From Devosia sp. Root436 (lineage in GTDB: Bacteria; Pseudomonadota; Alphaproteobacteria; Rhizobiales; Devosiaceae): a stretch of DNA of 64,000 nucleotides. Below the pieces are notes generated by a model that worked only from the letters and a program-made list of their open reading frames with translations, did no database searches and was not told the origin of the DNA. Within the stretch, counting starts at the first letter, position 1, and each line of letters starts with the position of its first letter. Where the stretch lies: assembly GCF_001426345.1 (NCBI RefSeq), contig NZ_LMEM01000010.1, positions 216,135 to 280,134 of the forward strand, written 5' to 3'. This document shows, in pieces, positions 23,652-32,778 of the stretch. Made by a program: the position numbers and the translations under genes.

Positions 23652-23680
23652 CTTGAAGCCACCGGGCCACCCCCCTATAT
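23652..23680 (+). promoter_or_regulatory. RpoH (sigma-32)-type promoter of dnaK
   Basis: CTTG (23652-23655, in CTTGAAG), an 18-base spacer and CCTATAT (23674-23680), a full match to the alphaproteobacterial heat-shock pattern CTTG-N17/18-CYTATNT. It lies 117 bases before the dnaK start. Confidence 0.8.
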
Positions 23681-23796
23681 AGCCAGCAAGCCCAGCAATG
23701 GGCGCATTCCAGTTGCAAGGAACCCGGCCTGATGGCCACGGGACTGCCTCGCGAGAGGGGTTTCACCATGGGTTTGCTGAAAGAGAGGCTAGAATA

Positions 23797-25710
23797 ATGG
23801 CTAAAGTCATCGGTATCGATCTGGGCACCACCAATAGCTGCGTCGCGGTTATGGACGGCACCAATCCAAAGGTCATCGAAAACGCGGAAGGGGCGCGCAC
23901 CACCCCCTCGATGGTCGCTTTCTCCAAGGATGGCGAACGTCTCGTCGGCCAGCCGGCCAAGCGCCAGGCAGTCACCAATCCGGAAAATACCCTGTTTGCG
24001 GTCAAGCGCCTGATCGGGCGCCGCTTCGACGACGCCGTGGTGGCCAAGGACAAGAACCTTGTGCCCTTCAAGATCGTCAAGGCCGACAATGGCGACGCCT
24101 GGGTCGAGGCTTCGGGCGACAAGTATTCGCCGAGCCAGGTCTCGGCCATGATCCTGCAGAAGATGAAGGAAACCGCTGAGTCCTATCTCGGCGAGACCGT
24201 CACGCAGGCTGTCATCACCGTTCCGGCCTATTTCAACGACAGCCAGCGCCAGGCCACCAAGGACGCAGGCAAGATTGCCGGCCTGGAAGTGCTGCGCATC
24301 ATCAACGAGCCGACGGCGGCGGCGCTCGCCTATGGCCTCGACAAGAAGAATACCGGCACCATCGCGGTCTATGACCTGGGCGGCGGCACGTTCGATATCT
24401 CCATCCTCGAAATCGGCGATGGCGTGTTCGAGGTGAAGTCGACCAATGGCGACACGTTCCTGGGCGGCGAAGACTTCGACATGCGCCTGGTCGATTACCT
24501 CGCCGACGAGTTCAAGAAGGAACAGGGCATCGATCTGCGCTCCGACAAGCTCGCGCTGCAGCGCCTCAAGGAAGCTGCCGAAAAGGCCAAGATCGAGCTC
24601 TCCAGCTCGACCCAGACCGAAATCAACCTGCCCTTCATCACCGCCGACGCCTCGGGCCCCAAGCACCTGACGCTCAAGCTCAGCCGCTCCAAGCTGGAAT
24701 CGCTGGTGGATGACCTGATCACCCGCACCATCGAGCCCTGCAAGCAGGCGATGAAGGATGCCGGCGTGTCGGCCAGCCAGATCGACGAAGTCGTGCTGGT
24801 GGGCGGCATGAGCCGCATGCCCAAGGTGCAGGAAGCGGTCAAGCAGTTGTTCGGCAAGGAGCCGCACAAGGGCGTCAACCCGGACGAAGTCGTGGCTTTG
24901 GGCGCGGCCATCCAGGCCGGCGTGCTGCAGGGCGACGTCAAGGACGTGCTGCTGCTCGACGTGACCCCGCTCTCGCTGGGCATCGAAACGCTGGGTGGCG
25001 TGTTCACCCGCCTGATCGACCGCAACACGACGATCCCGACCAAGAAGAGCCAGACCTTCTCGACCGCCGAGGACAGCCAGAGCGCCGTGACCATCCGCGT
25101 GTTCCAGGGTGAACGCGAAATGGCCGCCAACAACAAGCTGCTGGGCAATTTCGACCTGACCGGCATTCCGCCCGCACCGCGCGGCGTGCCGCAGATCGAA
25201 GTGACCTTCGACATCGACGCCAACGGCATCGTGCAGGTTTCGGCCAAGGACAAGGGCACCGGCAAGGAGCAGCAGATCCGCATCCAGGCCTCGGGTGGTC
25301 TTTCGGACGCCGACATCGAGAAGATGGTGCAGGAAGCCGAGCAGAATGCCGAGGCCGACAAGAAGAAGCGCGAAGCGGTCGAAGCCAAGAACCAGGGCGA
25401 GAGCCTGATCCACTCGACCGAGAAGTCGCTGGGCGAATATGGCGACAAGGTCACGGCCGAGGACAAGGCCGCGATCGAAACCGCGATCACCGACCTGCGC
25501 GGCGTGCTCGATGGCGAAGATGGCGACGCCATCAAGGAAAAGACCGATGCGTTGGCGCAGGCCTCGATGAAGCTGGGCGAGGCCATGTACAAGGCCAGCC
25601 AGGCGGAAGCCGAGGCCAAGGCCAATGGCACAGACGATGACGGCGACGACGATGTGGTCGATGCCGACTTCGAAGAGGTCAAGGACGACGACGACAAGAA
25701 GTCGGCCTGA
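23797..25710 (+). CDS. dnaK: Molecular chaperone DnaK (Hsp70)
   Basis: A 637-residue Hsp70. It starts [21 protein letters not shown] (phosphate-1 motif) and has the [28 protein letters not shown] and [13 protein letters not shown] landmarks of the ATPase domain, then the [19 protein letters not shown] substrate domain and a disordered acidic tail ([19 protein letters not shown]). The ATG at 23797 follows GAAAGAGAGGCTAG. An RpoH-type promoter precedes it and a strong terminator follows, before the hydrolase-like gene and dnaJ. Confidence 0.99.
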   Translation: MAKVIGIDLGTTNSCVAVMDGTNPKVIENAEGARTTPSMVAFSKDGERLVGQPAKRQAVTNPENTLFAVKRLIGRRFDDAVVAKDKNLVPFKIVKADNGDAWVEASGDKYSPSQVSAMILQKMKETAESYLGETVTQAVITVPAYFNDSQRQATKDAGKIAGLEVLRIINEPTAAALAYGLDKKNTGTIAVYDLGGGTFDISILEIGDGVFEVKSTNGDTFLGGEDFDMRLVDYLADEFKKEQGIDLRSDKLALQRLKEAAEKAKIELSSSTQTEINLPFITADASGPKHLTLKLSRSKLESLVDDLITRTIEPCKQAMKDAGVSASQIDEVVLVGGMSRMPKVQEAVKQLFGKEPHKGVNPDEVVALGAAIQAGVLQGDVKDVLLLDVTPLSLGIETLGGVFTRLIDRNTTIPTKKSQTFSTAEDSQSAVTIRVFQGEREMAANNKLLGNFDLTGIPPAPRGVPQIEVTFDIDANGIVQVSAKDKGTGKEQQIRIQASGGLSDADIEKMVQEAEQNAEADKKKREAVEAKNQGESLIHSTEKSLGEYGDKVTAEDKAAIETAITDLRGVLDGEDGDAIKEKTDALAQASMKLGEAMYKASQAEAEAKANGTDDDGDDDVVDADFEEVKDDDDKKSA

Positions 25711-25731
25711 TCGATCTCACATGAATTGAGG

Positions 25732-25760
25732 GGGGTCCGGCGCCAGCCGGGCCCCTTTTT
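25732..25760 (+). terminator. Rho-independent terminator of dnaK
   Basis: GGGGTCCGGC pairs with GCCGGGCCCC (one wobble) over a GCCA loop, followed by TTTTT. Confidence 0.85.
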
Positions 25761-25779
25761 GTTTGGGATGCGGCAGTCG

Positions 25780-25836
25780 TCCTTCCCTCCCCACAAGGGG
25801 TAGGGTGGGCTCCTGGGTGGGAGAAGCGTCTCACCG
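25780..25836. repeat. Fragment of palindromic repeat family A
   Basis: TTCCCTCCCCACAAGGGGTAGGGTGGG and GGGTGGGAGAAG resemble one arm of the family A repeat. It lies just before a parS-like site between dnaK and the hydrolase-like gene. Confidence 0.5.
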
Positions 25837-25837
25837 C

Positions 25838-25851
25838 GTTTCACGTGAATC
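25838..25851. other. parS-like site between dnaK and the hydrolase-like gene
   Basis: GTTTCACGTGAATC, intergenic, 89 bases before the downstream start codon. Confidence 0.6.
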
Positions 25852-25939
25852 CATTCGCCGCAAAATGGGCCCATTGGCGCCCAACTCCCTCCCGGTTTTG
25901 GCTGTCCAAGGGGCATTCACGATATTGCGAGGCCGCGCC

Positions 25940-27004
25940 ATGACCGATTCACCCAGCCAGGAGCTGTCCCGGCATCCTGCCGACGATTCCATCGGCCGGC
26001 TTGCCGAGTTGATCGGCGGCGATCCGATGAGCCGGATCGACGCCGATATGAAGCATGTGCTCGATGGCCTCGCCGACATGGGCGCGCGGTCGCTGGAACT
26101 GCTGTCTCCGGAAGCGGCGCGGCGGCAGCCGCGGGCGGCCGAGGCGATCAGCGCCATTCTCGGCCGGCAGGGTCGCACGCGGCCGGATGACGGCATCGCG
26201 GTGGAGGACATCGTCATCCCCGGCGCCGAAAGCGAGCTGCCGGCGCGAATCTATCGGCCTATGGGCCTGCTCAGCCGGCTCAATCCGGTGGTGCTGTATT
26301 TCCATGGCGGCGGCTTTGTCACCGGCGATCTCGACAGCCATGACGCCTCGGCGCGCGCCCTGGCGCGGCGGACTGGCGCCATTGTGGTTTCGGTGGGCTA
26401 TCGGCTGGCGCCGGAGCATCGATTCCCCGCCGCGCATGAGGATGCCTGGGCGGCCTGGCTCTGGATGACCGCAGGGATCAAGGCGCTGGCCGGCGATCCG
26501 AAACGGCTGGCACTGGCCGGCGAGGATGCCGGGGCAAACCTGGCCGCCCATGTGGCCTTGCGGGCGCGGGATGCGCGCGGCGCGCAGCCGGTGCATCAGC
26601 TGCTGATCCATCCGATCGCGGGCAACGATCTCACCACCCCCTCCTACGGCCAGACGCTGCGGGCGCGGCCGATCGGCCTGCCGGCGATGCGCTGGCGGTT
26701 CCGGCAGCTCTTGGGCGATGAGGCCGAAGCGGGCGACGGCCGCATCAACCTGGTGGCGCAGCAGGATTGGGCCGGCGTAGCCCCGGCAACCCTCATACTG
26801 GCCGAAATCGACCCGCTGCGCTCGGAGGGCGAAGCCTTGGCCGAAGCGCTCGAACAAGCCGGCGTGGCAGTCAATTGCTGGACCTATGAGGGTGTGACGC
26901 AGGGGTTTTTCGGCCTCGGCCTCGTCGTCACCAAGGCGCTGTTCGCCCAGTCGGATGCGGCGGATGCGCTGGGCAAGGCCTTCGCGCCGGCCCGGCACAG
27001 CTAG
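25940..27004 (+). CDS. HSL-family alpha/beta hydrolase homologue lacking catalytic Ser and His
   Basis: A 354-residue member of the hormone-sensitive-lipase branch: the HGGGF oxyanion motif is intact at 122-126, and YRLAPEHRFPAA is typical. But the nucleophile motif reads GEDAG (194-198), with Asp196 where GDSAG has Ser, and the C-terminal HGFF segment reads QGFF (Gln321 in place of His). Only the acid residue in DPLRSEG (Asp291) remains. So ester hydrolysis by the usual triad is unlikely; it may be a pseudoenzyme with a binding or scaffold role. Position between dnaK and dnaJ is notable. The start at 25940 follows GCGAGGCCGCGCC. Confidence 0.85.
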   Translation: MTDSPSQELSRHPADDSIGRLAELIGGDPMSRIDADMKHVLDGLADMGARSLELLSPEAARRQPRAAEAISAILGRQGRTRPDDGIAVEDIVIPGAESELPARIYRPMGLLSRLNPVVLYFHGGGFVTGDLDSHDASARALARRTGAIVVSVGYRLAPEHRFPAAHEDAWAAWLWMTAGIKALAGDPKRLALAGEDAGANLAAHVALRARDARGAQPVHQLLIHPIAGNDLTTPSYGQTLRARPIGLPAMRWRFRQLLGDEAEAGDGRINLVAQQDWAGVAPATLILAEIDPLRSEGEALAEALEQAGVAVNCWTYEGVTQGFFGLGLVVTKALFAQSDAADALGKAFAPARHS

Positions 27005-27110
27005 CATCATTGTTGCCGCATCGTTGTGCGCACGATGCCCAGGCCGAATCAGCATTGTTGAAGCCGCCGGCCGCTCTTGCTATGAGCGGGCAGTGGTTTT
27101 GCCCCATCAC

Positions 27111-27139
27111 GACCCCAGCCCCTTGCGGGGCGTGGGGTC
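27111..27139 (+). terminator. Hairpin upstream of dnaJ
   Basis: GACCCCA pairs with TGGGGTC and inner GCCCC with GGGGC over a TTGC loop. No T-tract; it may end the hydrolase-like transcript or shape the dnaJ leader. Confidence 0.4.
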
Positions 27140-27210
27140 GATTGCCATCTAGGGGCTAGGTTTCAGGCTGGGCGCGCGCGACGCGACCGGCTGCATTGGA
27201 GAACGGGTTT

Positions 27211-28347
27211 TTGTCCAAACGGGATTTCTACGAGGTGCTCGGCGTGCAGAAGGGCGCCGACGACGCAGCGCTGAAGAGCGCCTATCGCAAGCTCGCCATG
27301 CAGCACCACCCCGACCGCAATCCGGGCAATCACGAAGCGGAAGCCAAGTTCAAGGAAATCAACGAGGCCTATGACACGCTCAAGGACGGCCAGAAGCGGG
27401 CCGCCTATGACCGGTTCGGCCATGCCGCCTTCGAGAATGGCGGCGGGCGCCCCGGCGCCGGCGGGTTCGGGCCGGAATTCACCTCGTCCATGTCCGATAT
27501 CTTCGACGACATTTTCGGCGACTTCATGGGCGGCCAGCAGCGGCGCGGCGGCGGCGGCGCGGCCAAGCTGCGTGGCAGCGACCTGCGCTACAATCTCGAA
27601 ATCAGCCTCGAAGAGAGCTTTGAGGGCCGCACGGTCGAAATCGACGTGCCGACCCTGGTGGGCTGCACCACCTGCGACGGCTCGGGCGCCAAGCCGGGCA
27701 CCGGCACCCATACCTGCCGGCAATGCAACGGGCATGGCAAGGTCCGCGCCGCGCAGGGCTTTTTCACCATCGAGCGCACCTGCCCGGTCTGCCAGGGTCG
27801 CGGCCAGATGATGGACCAGCCCTGCACCGATTGCGGCGGCCAGGGCCGTCGGCAGGAAAACCGCAAGCTCAGCGTCGATATCCCCAAGGGCATCGAGGAC
27901 GGCACCCGCATCCGCCTGGCCAATGAAGGCGAGGCCGGCTTGCGCGGCGGTCCGCCGGGCGATCTCTATATCTTCATCTCCATCCGCCCGCATGATCTGT
28001 TCCAGCGCGATGGCGCCGACCTTTATGCGCGCATACCCATCGCCATGACCACGGCCGCACTGGGCGGGGAGTTCGAAGTGCCGACGCTCGACGCGGCGCG
28101 CGCCAAGGTCAAGGTCGCTGCCGGCACCCAGCCGGGCCAGCGGGTGCGGCTCAAGGGCAAGGGCATGCCGGTGCTGCGATCCAAGGATGTCGGCGATCTC
28201 TATGTGCAGCTCGATATCGAGACGCCGCAGGCGCTGAGCCGGCGCCAGCGCGAATTGCTGGAAGAATTCGCCAAGCTCGAGACCGAAGAAAACAGCCCCA
28301 CCTCGGGCGGCTTCTTCACCAAGCTCAAGAAGATGTTCGAGGCTTGA
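27211..28347 (+). CDS. dnaJ: Chaperone protein DnaJ (Hsp40)
   Basis: A 378-residue type I J-protein. The J domain has [11 protein letters not shown] with the HPD motif; a Gly/Phe-rich linker ([14 protein letters not shown]) follows, then four zinc-finger CxxCxGxG repeats ([32 protein letters not shown]) and the C-terminal client domain. It activates DnaK ATPase and delivers substrates. The TTG at 27211 fits the family start ([11 protein letters not shown]) and has GGAGAA 7 bases upstream; a TTG five codons earlier is an alternative. It is separated from dnaK by the HSL-like gene. Confidence 0.97.
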   Translation: MSKRDFYEVLGVQKGADDAALKSAYRKLAMQHHPDRNPGNHEAEAKFKEINEAYDTLKDGQKRAAYDRFGHAAFENGGGRPGAGGFGPEFTSSMSDIFDDIFGDFMGGQQRRGGGGAAKLRGSDLRYNLEISLEESFEGRTVEIDVPTLVGCTTCDGSGAKPGTGTHTCRQCNGHGKVRAAQGFFTIERTCPVCQGRGQMMDQPCTDCGGQGRRQENRKLSVDIPKGIEDGTRIRLANEGEAGLRGGPPGDLYIFISIRPHDLFQRDGADLYARIPIAMTTAALGGEFEVPTLDAARAKVKVAAGTQPGQRVRLKGKGMPVLRSKDVGDLYVQLDIETPQALSRRQRELLEEFAKLETEENSPTSGGFFTKLKKMFEA

Positions 28348-28354
28348 AGCCCGG

Positions 28355-28762
28355 CTATTCGCTGGGGGTCTGGCTCATGTCCATCCAGGTATATTCCCAG
28401 ACATGGCCATCCGGATCGGCAACGGCACGCCCATACATGAAGCCATAGTCCTGCCGGTCCCGGGTTTCGGTGCCGCCGGCCTTGATGCCTGCTTCGGCAA
28501 TGGCATCGACGGCTTCGCGGCTGTCACATGACAGCGCATAGAGGGCGGCCGTCGTGGTTTTCGGGTCGGGAATGGGCTTGCTGGAGAATTCCCCGAACTT
28601 GCCGTAGGTCAGGGCCATCACGAAAATGGTGTCGCTGATGACGATGCAAGCGGCGGTGTCATCGGTGAATTGCGGGTTGTGGTCGAAGCCGAGCGCCTTG
28701 TAATAGGCCATGGAAGCAGCCAGATTGCGTACCGGAAGATTGACGAAGATCATGGTAGACAT
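28355..28762 (-). CDS. VOC family (glyoxalase/bleomycin-resistance) protein
   Basis: A 135-residue single-domain VOC protein (MSTMIFVNLPVRNLAASMAYYKALGF at the start; GRAVADPDGHVWEYTWMDM at the end, with the Glu metal position in WEYTW). Members are typically lactoylglutathione-lyase-like or enzymes of unknown substrate. It is monocistronic and its upstream region holds two direct CTTAAGTG copies that look like an ArsR-type operator. It converges on dnaJ. Confidence 0.85.
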   Translation of the reverse strand: MSTMIFVNLPVRNLAASMAYYKALGFDHNPQFTDDTAACIVISDTIFVMALTYGKFGEFSSKPIPDPKTTTAALYALSCDSREAVDAIAEAGIKAGGTETRDRQDYGFMYGRAVADPDGHVWEYTWMDMSQTPSE

Positions 28763-28778
28763 AGTTTTTTCCTCTATA

Positions 28779-28798
28779 CTTAAGTGTTGTCTTAAGTG
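28779..28798. promoter_or_regulatory. Direct CTTAAGTG repeat upstream of the VOC gene
   Basis: Two copies of CTTAAGTG (28779-28786, 28791-28798) with a 4-base spacer, beginning 17 bases upstream of the VOC start. The CTTAAG core is palindromic. It resembles operators of ArsR-type regulators that act on VOC or AHSA1 genes in rhizobia (from memory). No regulator gene is adjacent. Confidence 0.45.
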
Positions 28799-28883
28799 AA
28801 TAAGCTATGCTGACGAGTCCGTCAATGCTCTTGCAACGACGAACGGGCCGGGTCACTTTCGAGGGAAAATCACAGGACAGACT

Positions 28884-29429
28884 ATGACCACCGCGCTCAC
28901 GCTTTCCGGGTCCATCCGCAAGGGTTCGCAAAACCGGATGTTACAGCAGCATGTGGGGCGCAAGCTCGAAGTGGCAGGGGTGACGGTCAACGCCATCGAG
29001 CTGGGCGATTTCGACATGCCGATCTTCAATGAAGACCTCGAGCCCGACCATGTGCCGGAAGCCGCCGGACGGCTGGCCGAGCTGTGGCGGAGCCACGACA
29101 TCGTCTTCATCGCCACGCCCGAATATAATGGCGGGCTGCCGCCGCTGCTGGTCAATGCACTGGCCTGGCTCAGCCGGCAGAAGCCGAGCCCGTTCCGCCA
29201 TCCGGTGATCGGCATTGGCGGGGTCAGCTCGGGCAAGTATGGCACCATCTGGGCGCTGAGCCATCTGCGCGATTCGCTGAGCAAGGTGGGCGGGCTGGTG
29301 GTGCCAGGCCTGCTGGGCATCGGGCCGGATGAGCAGGCTTTCGATGACAAGGGCGATTTGGTCGAACCAGCCATTATCCGCAAGGTCGATACGCTGGTGC
29401 ATGACCTCACCCATATCAGGCGCGGGTGA
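28884..29429 (+). CDS. NADPH-dependent FMN reductase family protein
   Basis: A 181-residue flavodoxin-fold protein with the FMN-binding motif GSIRKGSQNRML near the N-terminus and PEYNGGLPPLLVNALAWLSR (about 85-104). The family reduces FMN, quinones or azo compounds with NAD(P)H. It is the first of a co-directional run; its end is 4 bases from the next start. The substrate cannot be told. Confidence 0.9.
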   Translation: MTTALTLSGSIRKGSQNRMLQQHVGRKLEVAGVTVNAIELGDFDMPIFNEDLEPDHVPEAAGRLAELWRSHDIVFIATPEYNGGLPPLLVNALAWLSRQKPSPFRHPVIGIGGVSSGKYGTIWALSHLRDSLSKVGGLVVPGLLGIGPDEQAFDDKGDLVEPAIIRKVDTLVHDLTHIRRG

Positions 29430-29433
29430 ACCC

Positions 29434-30069
29434 ATGCGGGCGCTCTATGTGACGCATCCGCAGGTGGTGATCGACCCCGCGGTGCCAACGCCGCGCTGGG
29501 GCCTGAGCCCGGAAGGCCTGGCGCGGGCGCAAGCCTTTGCGTCGCGCGGCGTGGTGCCTGAAGGCGCGATGATCTTTTCCAGCACCGAAAACAAGGCGCT
29601 GGACCTGGCCGGCGCCATAGCGGCGGCGATCGGCGGACCGGTGGTGGCCGAAGAAGCCATGGGCGAGAATGACCGCAGCAGCACCGGCTTCCTGACGCCT
29701 GGCCTGTTCGAGGCAACGGCCGACCGCTTCTTTGCCGAGCCGCAGCACAGCATCGAAGGCTGGGAGACAGCCGGCGACGCGCAGGCCCGGATCGTGGCGG
29801 CGGTGCGCCGGGCGCTGGAGAGCGTTCCGGCCAACCGGCCGGCGGTATTCTGCGGGCATGGCGCGGTGGGAACGCTGCTCAAATGCCACTTGGCGGGCCG
29901 CCCCATCGCGCGCCGCGAGGACCAGAGCCGGCATGGCCATCGCGGCGGCGGCAATTGCTTCGTGTTCGACCTCGCGGCAGGCGAACTGGGCTGCGAATGG
30001 ACGGCGATGGAGGATTTCGCGCCGGGCTGGTTCGCCGCGCCGGTTGCGAATACGCACGATATGGTCTAG
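29434..30069 (+). CDS. Histidine phosphatase family protein with altered RHG motif
   Basis: A 211-residue protein. Residues 1-8 read MRALYVTH, so the phospho-accepting His is His8, but the RHG triplet is THP. A second catalytic His is His142 in CGHGAVG, and the acid Glu is probably in EAMGEND near residue 79. The R of the usual SxxxR motif is also changed (SSTENKALDLA). This variant class (WGLSPEGLARAQ) occurs in Hyphomicrobiales as far as I recall. Phosphatase activity is uncertain given the lost arginines. It starts 4 bases after the FMN reductase. Confidence 0.8.
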   Translation: MRALYVTHPQVVIDPAVPTPRWGLSPEGLARAQAFASRGVVPEGAMIFSSTENKALDLAGAIAAAIGGPVVAEEAMGENDRSSTGFLTPGLFEATADRFFAEPQHSIEGWETAGDAQARIVAAVRRALESVPANRPAVFCGHGAVGTLLKCHLAGRPIARREDQSRHGHRGGGNCFVFDLAAGELGCEWTAMEDFAPGWFAAPVANTHDMV

Positions 30070-30102
30070 TCCCGGCGGATAATCGACATCGGAGGAAGAC
30101 TC

Positions 30103-30801
30103 ATGACGGGCCAATTGATCGTGGGCCTCGACGTTTCGTCGCGCGCCCGCGCCGAGGACATCGTGGCAATGCTGGGCGACAGCGTCAGCTTCTACAAGAT
30201 CGGTTACCAGTGCTTCTATGGCGCCGATGGCTTCGCGCTGGGCAAGGACCTGCTCAAGGCCGGCAAGCAGGTCTTCTTCGATCTCAAGCTGCTCGACATC
30301 GACAACACGGTGGAAAAGGGCGTGGCGGCCATAGCCGAAACCGGCGCCACCATGCTGACCGTGCATGCCTATCCCAAGGCCATGCGCGCCGCCGCCCGGG
30401 CGGCTGCCGGCTCCGCGCTCCAGGTGCTGGGCGTCACGGTCCTGACCTCGATGGACGATGCCGATGTCCGGGAAGCCGGCTATGAGCGGGACGCGGCGGG
30501 CCTCGTGGCACTGCGGGCCCAGCAGGCGCGCGATGCCGGCATTGGCGGGGTCGTGGCCTCGCCGCATGAGGCCGAAATGGTCCGCACCATCATCGGGCCG
30601 AAAATGGCGATCGTGACCCCCGGCATCAGGCCGGCAGGCAGCGCCATAGGCGACCAGAAGCGCGTGATGGGCCCGGCCGAGGCCCTGGCCGCGGGCGCCA
30701 GCCACCTGGTGGTGGCCCGCCCGATCATCGCCGCCGCCGACCCGGCCGCGGCAGCGCGGGCGATCCTCGCCGAAATGAACAGCGGCTCACGGCTCGCATG
30801 A
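30103..30801 (+). CDS. pyrF: Orotidine 5'-phosphate decarboxylase
   Basis: A 232-residue TIM-barrel enzyme that makes UMP from OMP, the last step of de novo pyrimidine synthesis. The catalytic D-K-D set is visible in FDLKLLDI (Asp60, Lys62, Asp65), with YKIG at 31-34 and the phosphate-site [22 protein letters not shown] ribosome site precedes the ATG. The next gene starts at the pyrF stop (ATGA). Confidence 0.97.
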   Translation: MTGQLIVGLDVSSRARAEDIVAMLGDSVSFYKIGYQCFYGADGFALGKDLLKAGKQVFFDLKLLDIDNTVEKGVAAIAETGATMLTVHAYPKAMRAAARAAAGSALQVLGVTVLTSMDDADVREAGYERDAAGLVALRAQQARDAGIGGVVASPHEAEMVRTIIGPKMAIVTPGIRPAGSAIGDQKRVMGPAEALAAGASHLVVARPIIAAADPAAAARAILAEMNSGSRLA

Positions 30802-31568
30802 CCCGCCTTTCCGCCTGTATCGAAATGCTGTTCGTGCCGGAAAGCCCCGAGCCGGCAGAACGCATCCGCCTCGCCGCAGCCGCGGGTTTCGGGCTCGTCG
30901 AATTCTGGCGCTGGTCCAACAAGGATCTCGATGCCATCGAAGACGCCCTCGGCGAAACCGGGGTGAAGCTGGCCGGCCTCGTGGCCGAGCCGTTTGCCGA
31001 ACTGACGCGCGAGGGCGACCATGAGCGGTTTCTCGCCGGCCTCGAACAGAGCCGCGACGTAGCCTTGCGTCTCGGCGCACCGGTGCTGATCTGCCAGTCG
31101 GGGCCGCTGCTCGATGGTGTCGAGCGCGCCAGGCAGCACGAGGCGCTCACCACCGCCATGGCGCGCTCGGCCGACATTCTGGCGGAGTCGGGCGTGGTTC
31201 TGGGGCTCGAACCGCTCAACGACCGGGTCGACCATCCCGGCTATTATCTCACCAGCACCGCCGAGGCGCTCGACATTGTCGATGCCGTCGACCGGCCGGA
31301 AATCGGCATCACCTACGACATGTACCATTCCATGGTGATGGGCGAGGACCCCGAGGCCGTGGTGGCCGGACGGCTCAACCGCATTGTCCATGTCCACATC
31401 GCCGACCATCCCGGCCGCAACCAGCCGGGCAGCGGTGGCCTGCCGCTCAAACAGAAGCTCGACTGGCTGGAGGGGCAGGGCTATGCCGGCGCCGTGGGAC
31501 TGGAATTCCGGCCGACAGCGACGACGGCGGAGGCGCTGGCGCAGATGCGCGGGAGCTTGGGGATATAG
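30798..31568 (+). CDS. Hydroxypyruvate isomerase-like TIM-barrel protein
   Basis: A 256-residue AP-endonuclease-2-type TIM barrel resembling hydroxypyruvate isomerase (Hyi): CIEMLF at the start, [18 protein letters not shown] (metal Glu), [11 protein letters not shown] and [17 protein letters not shown], with GLEFRP at the end. These supply the metal-binding Glu-Asp-His-Glu set. Hyi interconverts hydroxypyruvate and tartronate semialdehyde; sugar epimerase activity is an alternative. It is coupled to pyrF through ATGA. A family B repeat follows the stop. Confidence 0.85.
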   Translation: MTRLSACIEMLFVPESPEPAERIRLAAAAGFGLVEFWRWSNKDLDAIEDALGETGVKLAGLVAEPFAELTREGDHERFLAGLEQSRDVALRLGAPVLICQSGPLLDGVERARQHEALTTAMARSADILAESGVVLGLEPLNDRVDHPGYYLTSTAEALDIVDAVDRPEIGITYDMYHSMVMGEDPEAVVAGRLNRIVHVHIADHPGRNQPGSGGLPLKQKLDWLEGQGYAGAVGLEFRPTATTAEALAQMRGSLGI

Positions 31569-31702
31569 GTGCCACGCCCTCGTGGTTCGAGGCTCGCGAA
31601 GAGCTCGCACCTCACCATGAGGGCTGCTGGAATATCGAGCCAACAGTAGCCCTCATGGTGAGGTGCGCTTCTTCAGCGCCTCGAACCACGAGGGCGTGCC
31701 GC
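31569..31702. repeat. Palindromic intergenic repeat, family B copy 3
   Basis: About 134 bases, closely matching copy 2: outer arms GTGCCACGCCCTCGTGG and CCACGAGGGCGTG, inner arms CACCTCACCATGAGGG and CCCTCATGGTGAGGTG. It fills the gap between two convergent genes. Confidence 0.85.
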
Positions 31703-31709
31703 CCAGCGC

Positions 31710-32714
31710 CTACCCCGCCAACCCGTGTTCGGCAGTCAAATCCTGCAAATCCAGCTGCGGTCGTGCCCCGATATGGGAAATCACCTCGCTCGCTGCCAGA
31801 CACCCGGTCTTGAGCGCCGATTCCAGCGTCTGGCCGCGGGCCATGCCCAGCAAAAATCCAGCGGCGAAGAGGTCGCCGGCGCCGGTGGCATCGACCACCT
31901 TGTCGACCGGGAAGGCGGGGACCGAGGTCACTTCGCCATTATAGATGGCCATGGCGCCCTCGGCGCCCATGGTGATGGCGGCCAGTTCGGTATCCTTGGC
32001 CACCTGGCGCACTGCCTCGCCCAGATCCTCGGTCTGGTAGAGCGATTTGAGCTCGTGCACATTGGCAAAGACATAGTCGATGGTTTTTGACCGGATCAGA
32101 TCGAGAAATTCGGCGCGATAGCGATCGACACAGAAGGGATCGCTGAGCGTCAGGGCGGCGGCGCGCTCGTTCTTGTGGGCATAATGCGCTGCCAGCACGA
32201 AAGCCTTCTTGGCTTCCACCGGGTCCCACAGAAAGCCTTCCATATAGGTGATGGCGGCGCTGCCGATTTCGTCGGGGTCTATATCGCGCTCGGTCAGTTC
32301 GTGGCAGGCACCGAGATAGGTGTTCATCGTCCGCTCGCCATCGCCGGAGACGAAAATCATGCAGCGCCCGGTCAGGGCGCCGTTCTTAAGCCGGCTCGTA
32401 TTGTAGTGGACGCCGGTAGCGTTGAGATCGCTTTCGAACACATCGCCCAGCGGGTCATTGGCCACCTTGCCGATAAAGGCGGCGCGGCCGCCCAGCGAGG
32501 CGACACCGGCCGCAGTGTTGGCGGCGCTGCCGCCCGAGATCTGCTGGCGGCCCAGCGGCATCTTGCCATAGAGGTCCTCGGCCCGATCGGTATCGATCAG
32601 GTGCATGATGCCCTCTTTCATGCCTTCGGCTTCGACAAAGCCTGGTTCGACGGGGGCGATGATATCGACAATCGCATTGCCGATGGTAAGGACGTCGAAG
32701 CGGGTCTGGGTCAT
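31710..32714 (-). CDS. Adenosine kinase-like PfkB family kinase
   Basis: A 334-residue ribokinase-fold kinase. N-terminal signature: GGSAANTAAGVASLGG; C-terminal: DATGAGDLFAAGFL with the catalytic Asp. Size, the N-terminal TIGNAIVDI start and the Phe/Asp pattern fit the alphaproteobacterial adenosine kinase branch, but other sugar or nucleoside substrates remain possible. The ATG at 32714 was chosen from homology; no clear ribosome site is seen. Two bases after the TetR gene's stop frame begins its upstream gap. Confidence 0.88.
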   Translation of the reverse strand: MTQTRFDVLTIGNAIVDIIAPVEPGFVEAEGMKEGIMHLIDTDRAEDLYGKMPLGRQQISGGSAANTAAGVASLGGRAAFIGKVANDPLGDVFESDLNATGVHYNTSRLKNGALTGRCMIFVSGDGERTMNTYLGACHELTERDIDPDEIGSAAITYMEGFLWDPVEAKKAFVLAAHYAHKNERAAALTLSDPFCVDRYRAEFLDLIRSKTIDYVFANVHELKSLYQTEDLGEAVRQVAKDTELAAITMGAEGAMAIYNGEVTSVPAFPVDKVVDATGAGDLFAAGFLLGMARGQTLESALKTGCLAASEVISHIGARPQLDLQDLTAEHGLAG

Positions 32715-32778
32715 CAGGAGGTTCCGGCGCGGGGAAAAGCCGTCAGCCGGTTTAGAGCATAGGGGAAAACAGGGCAAC

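Noticed and set aside
23533..25413. A 626-residue minus-strand frame opposite dnaK
   Set aside because: Antisense shadow of dnaK, a typical long open frame in GC-rich DnaK genes.
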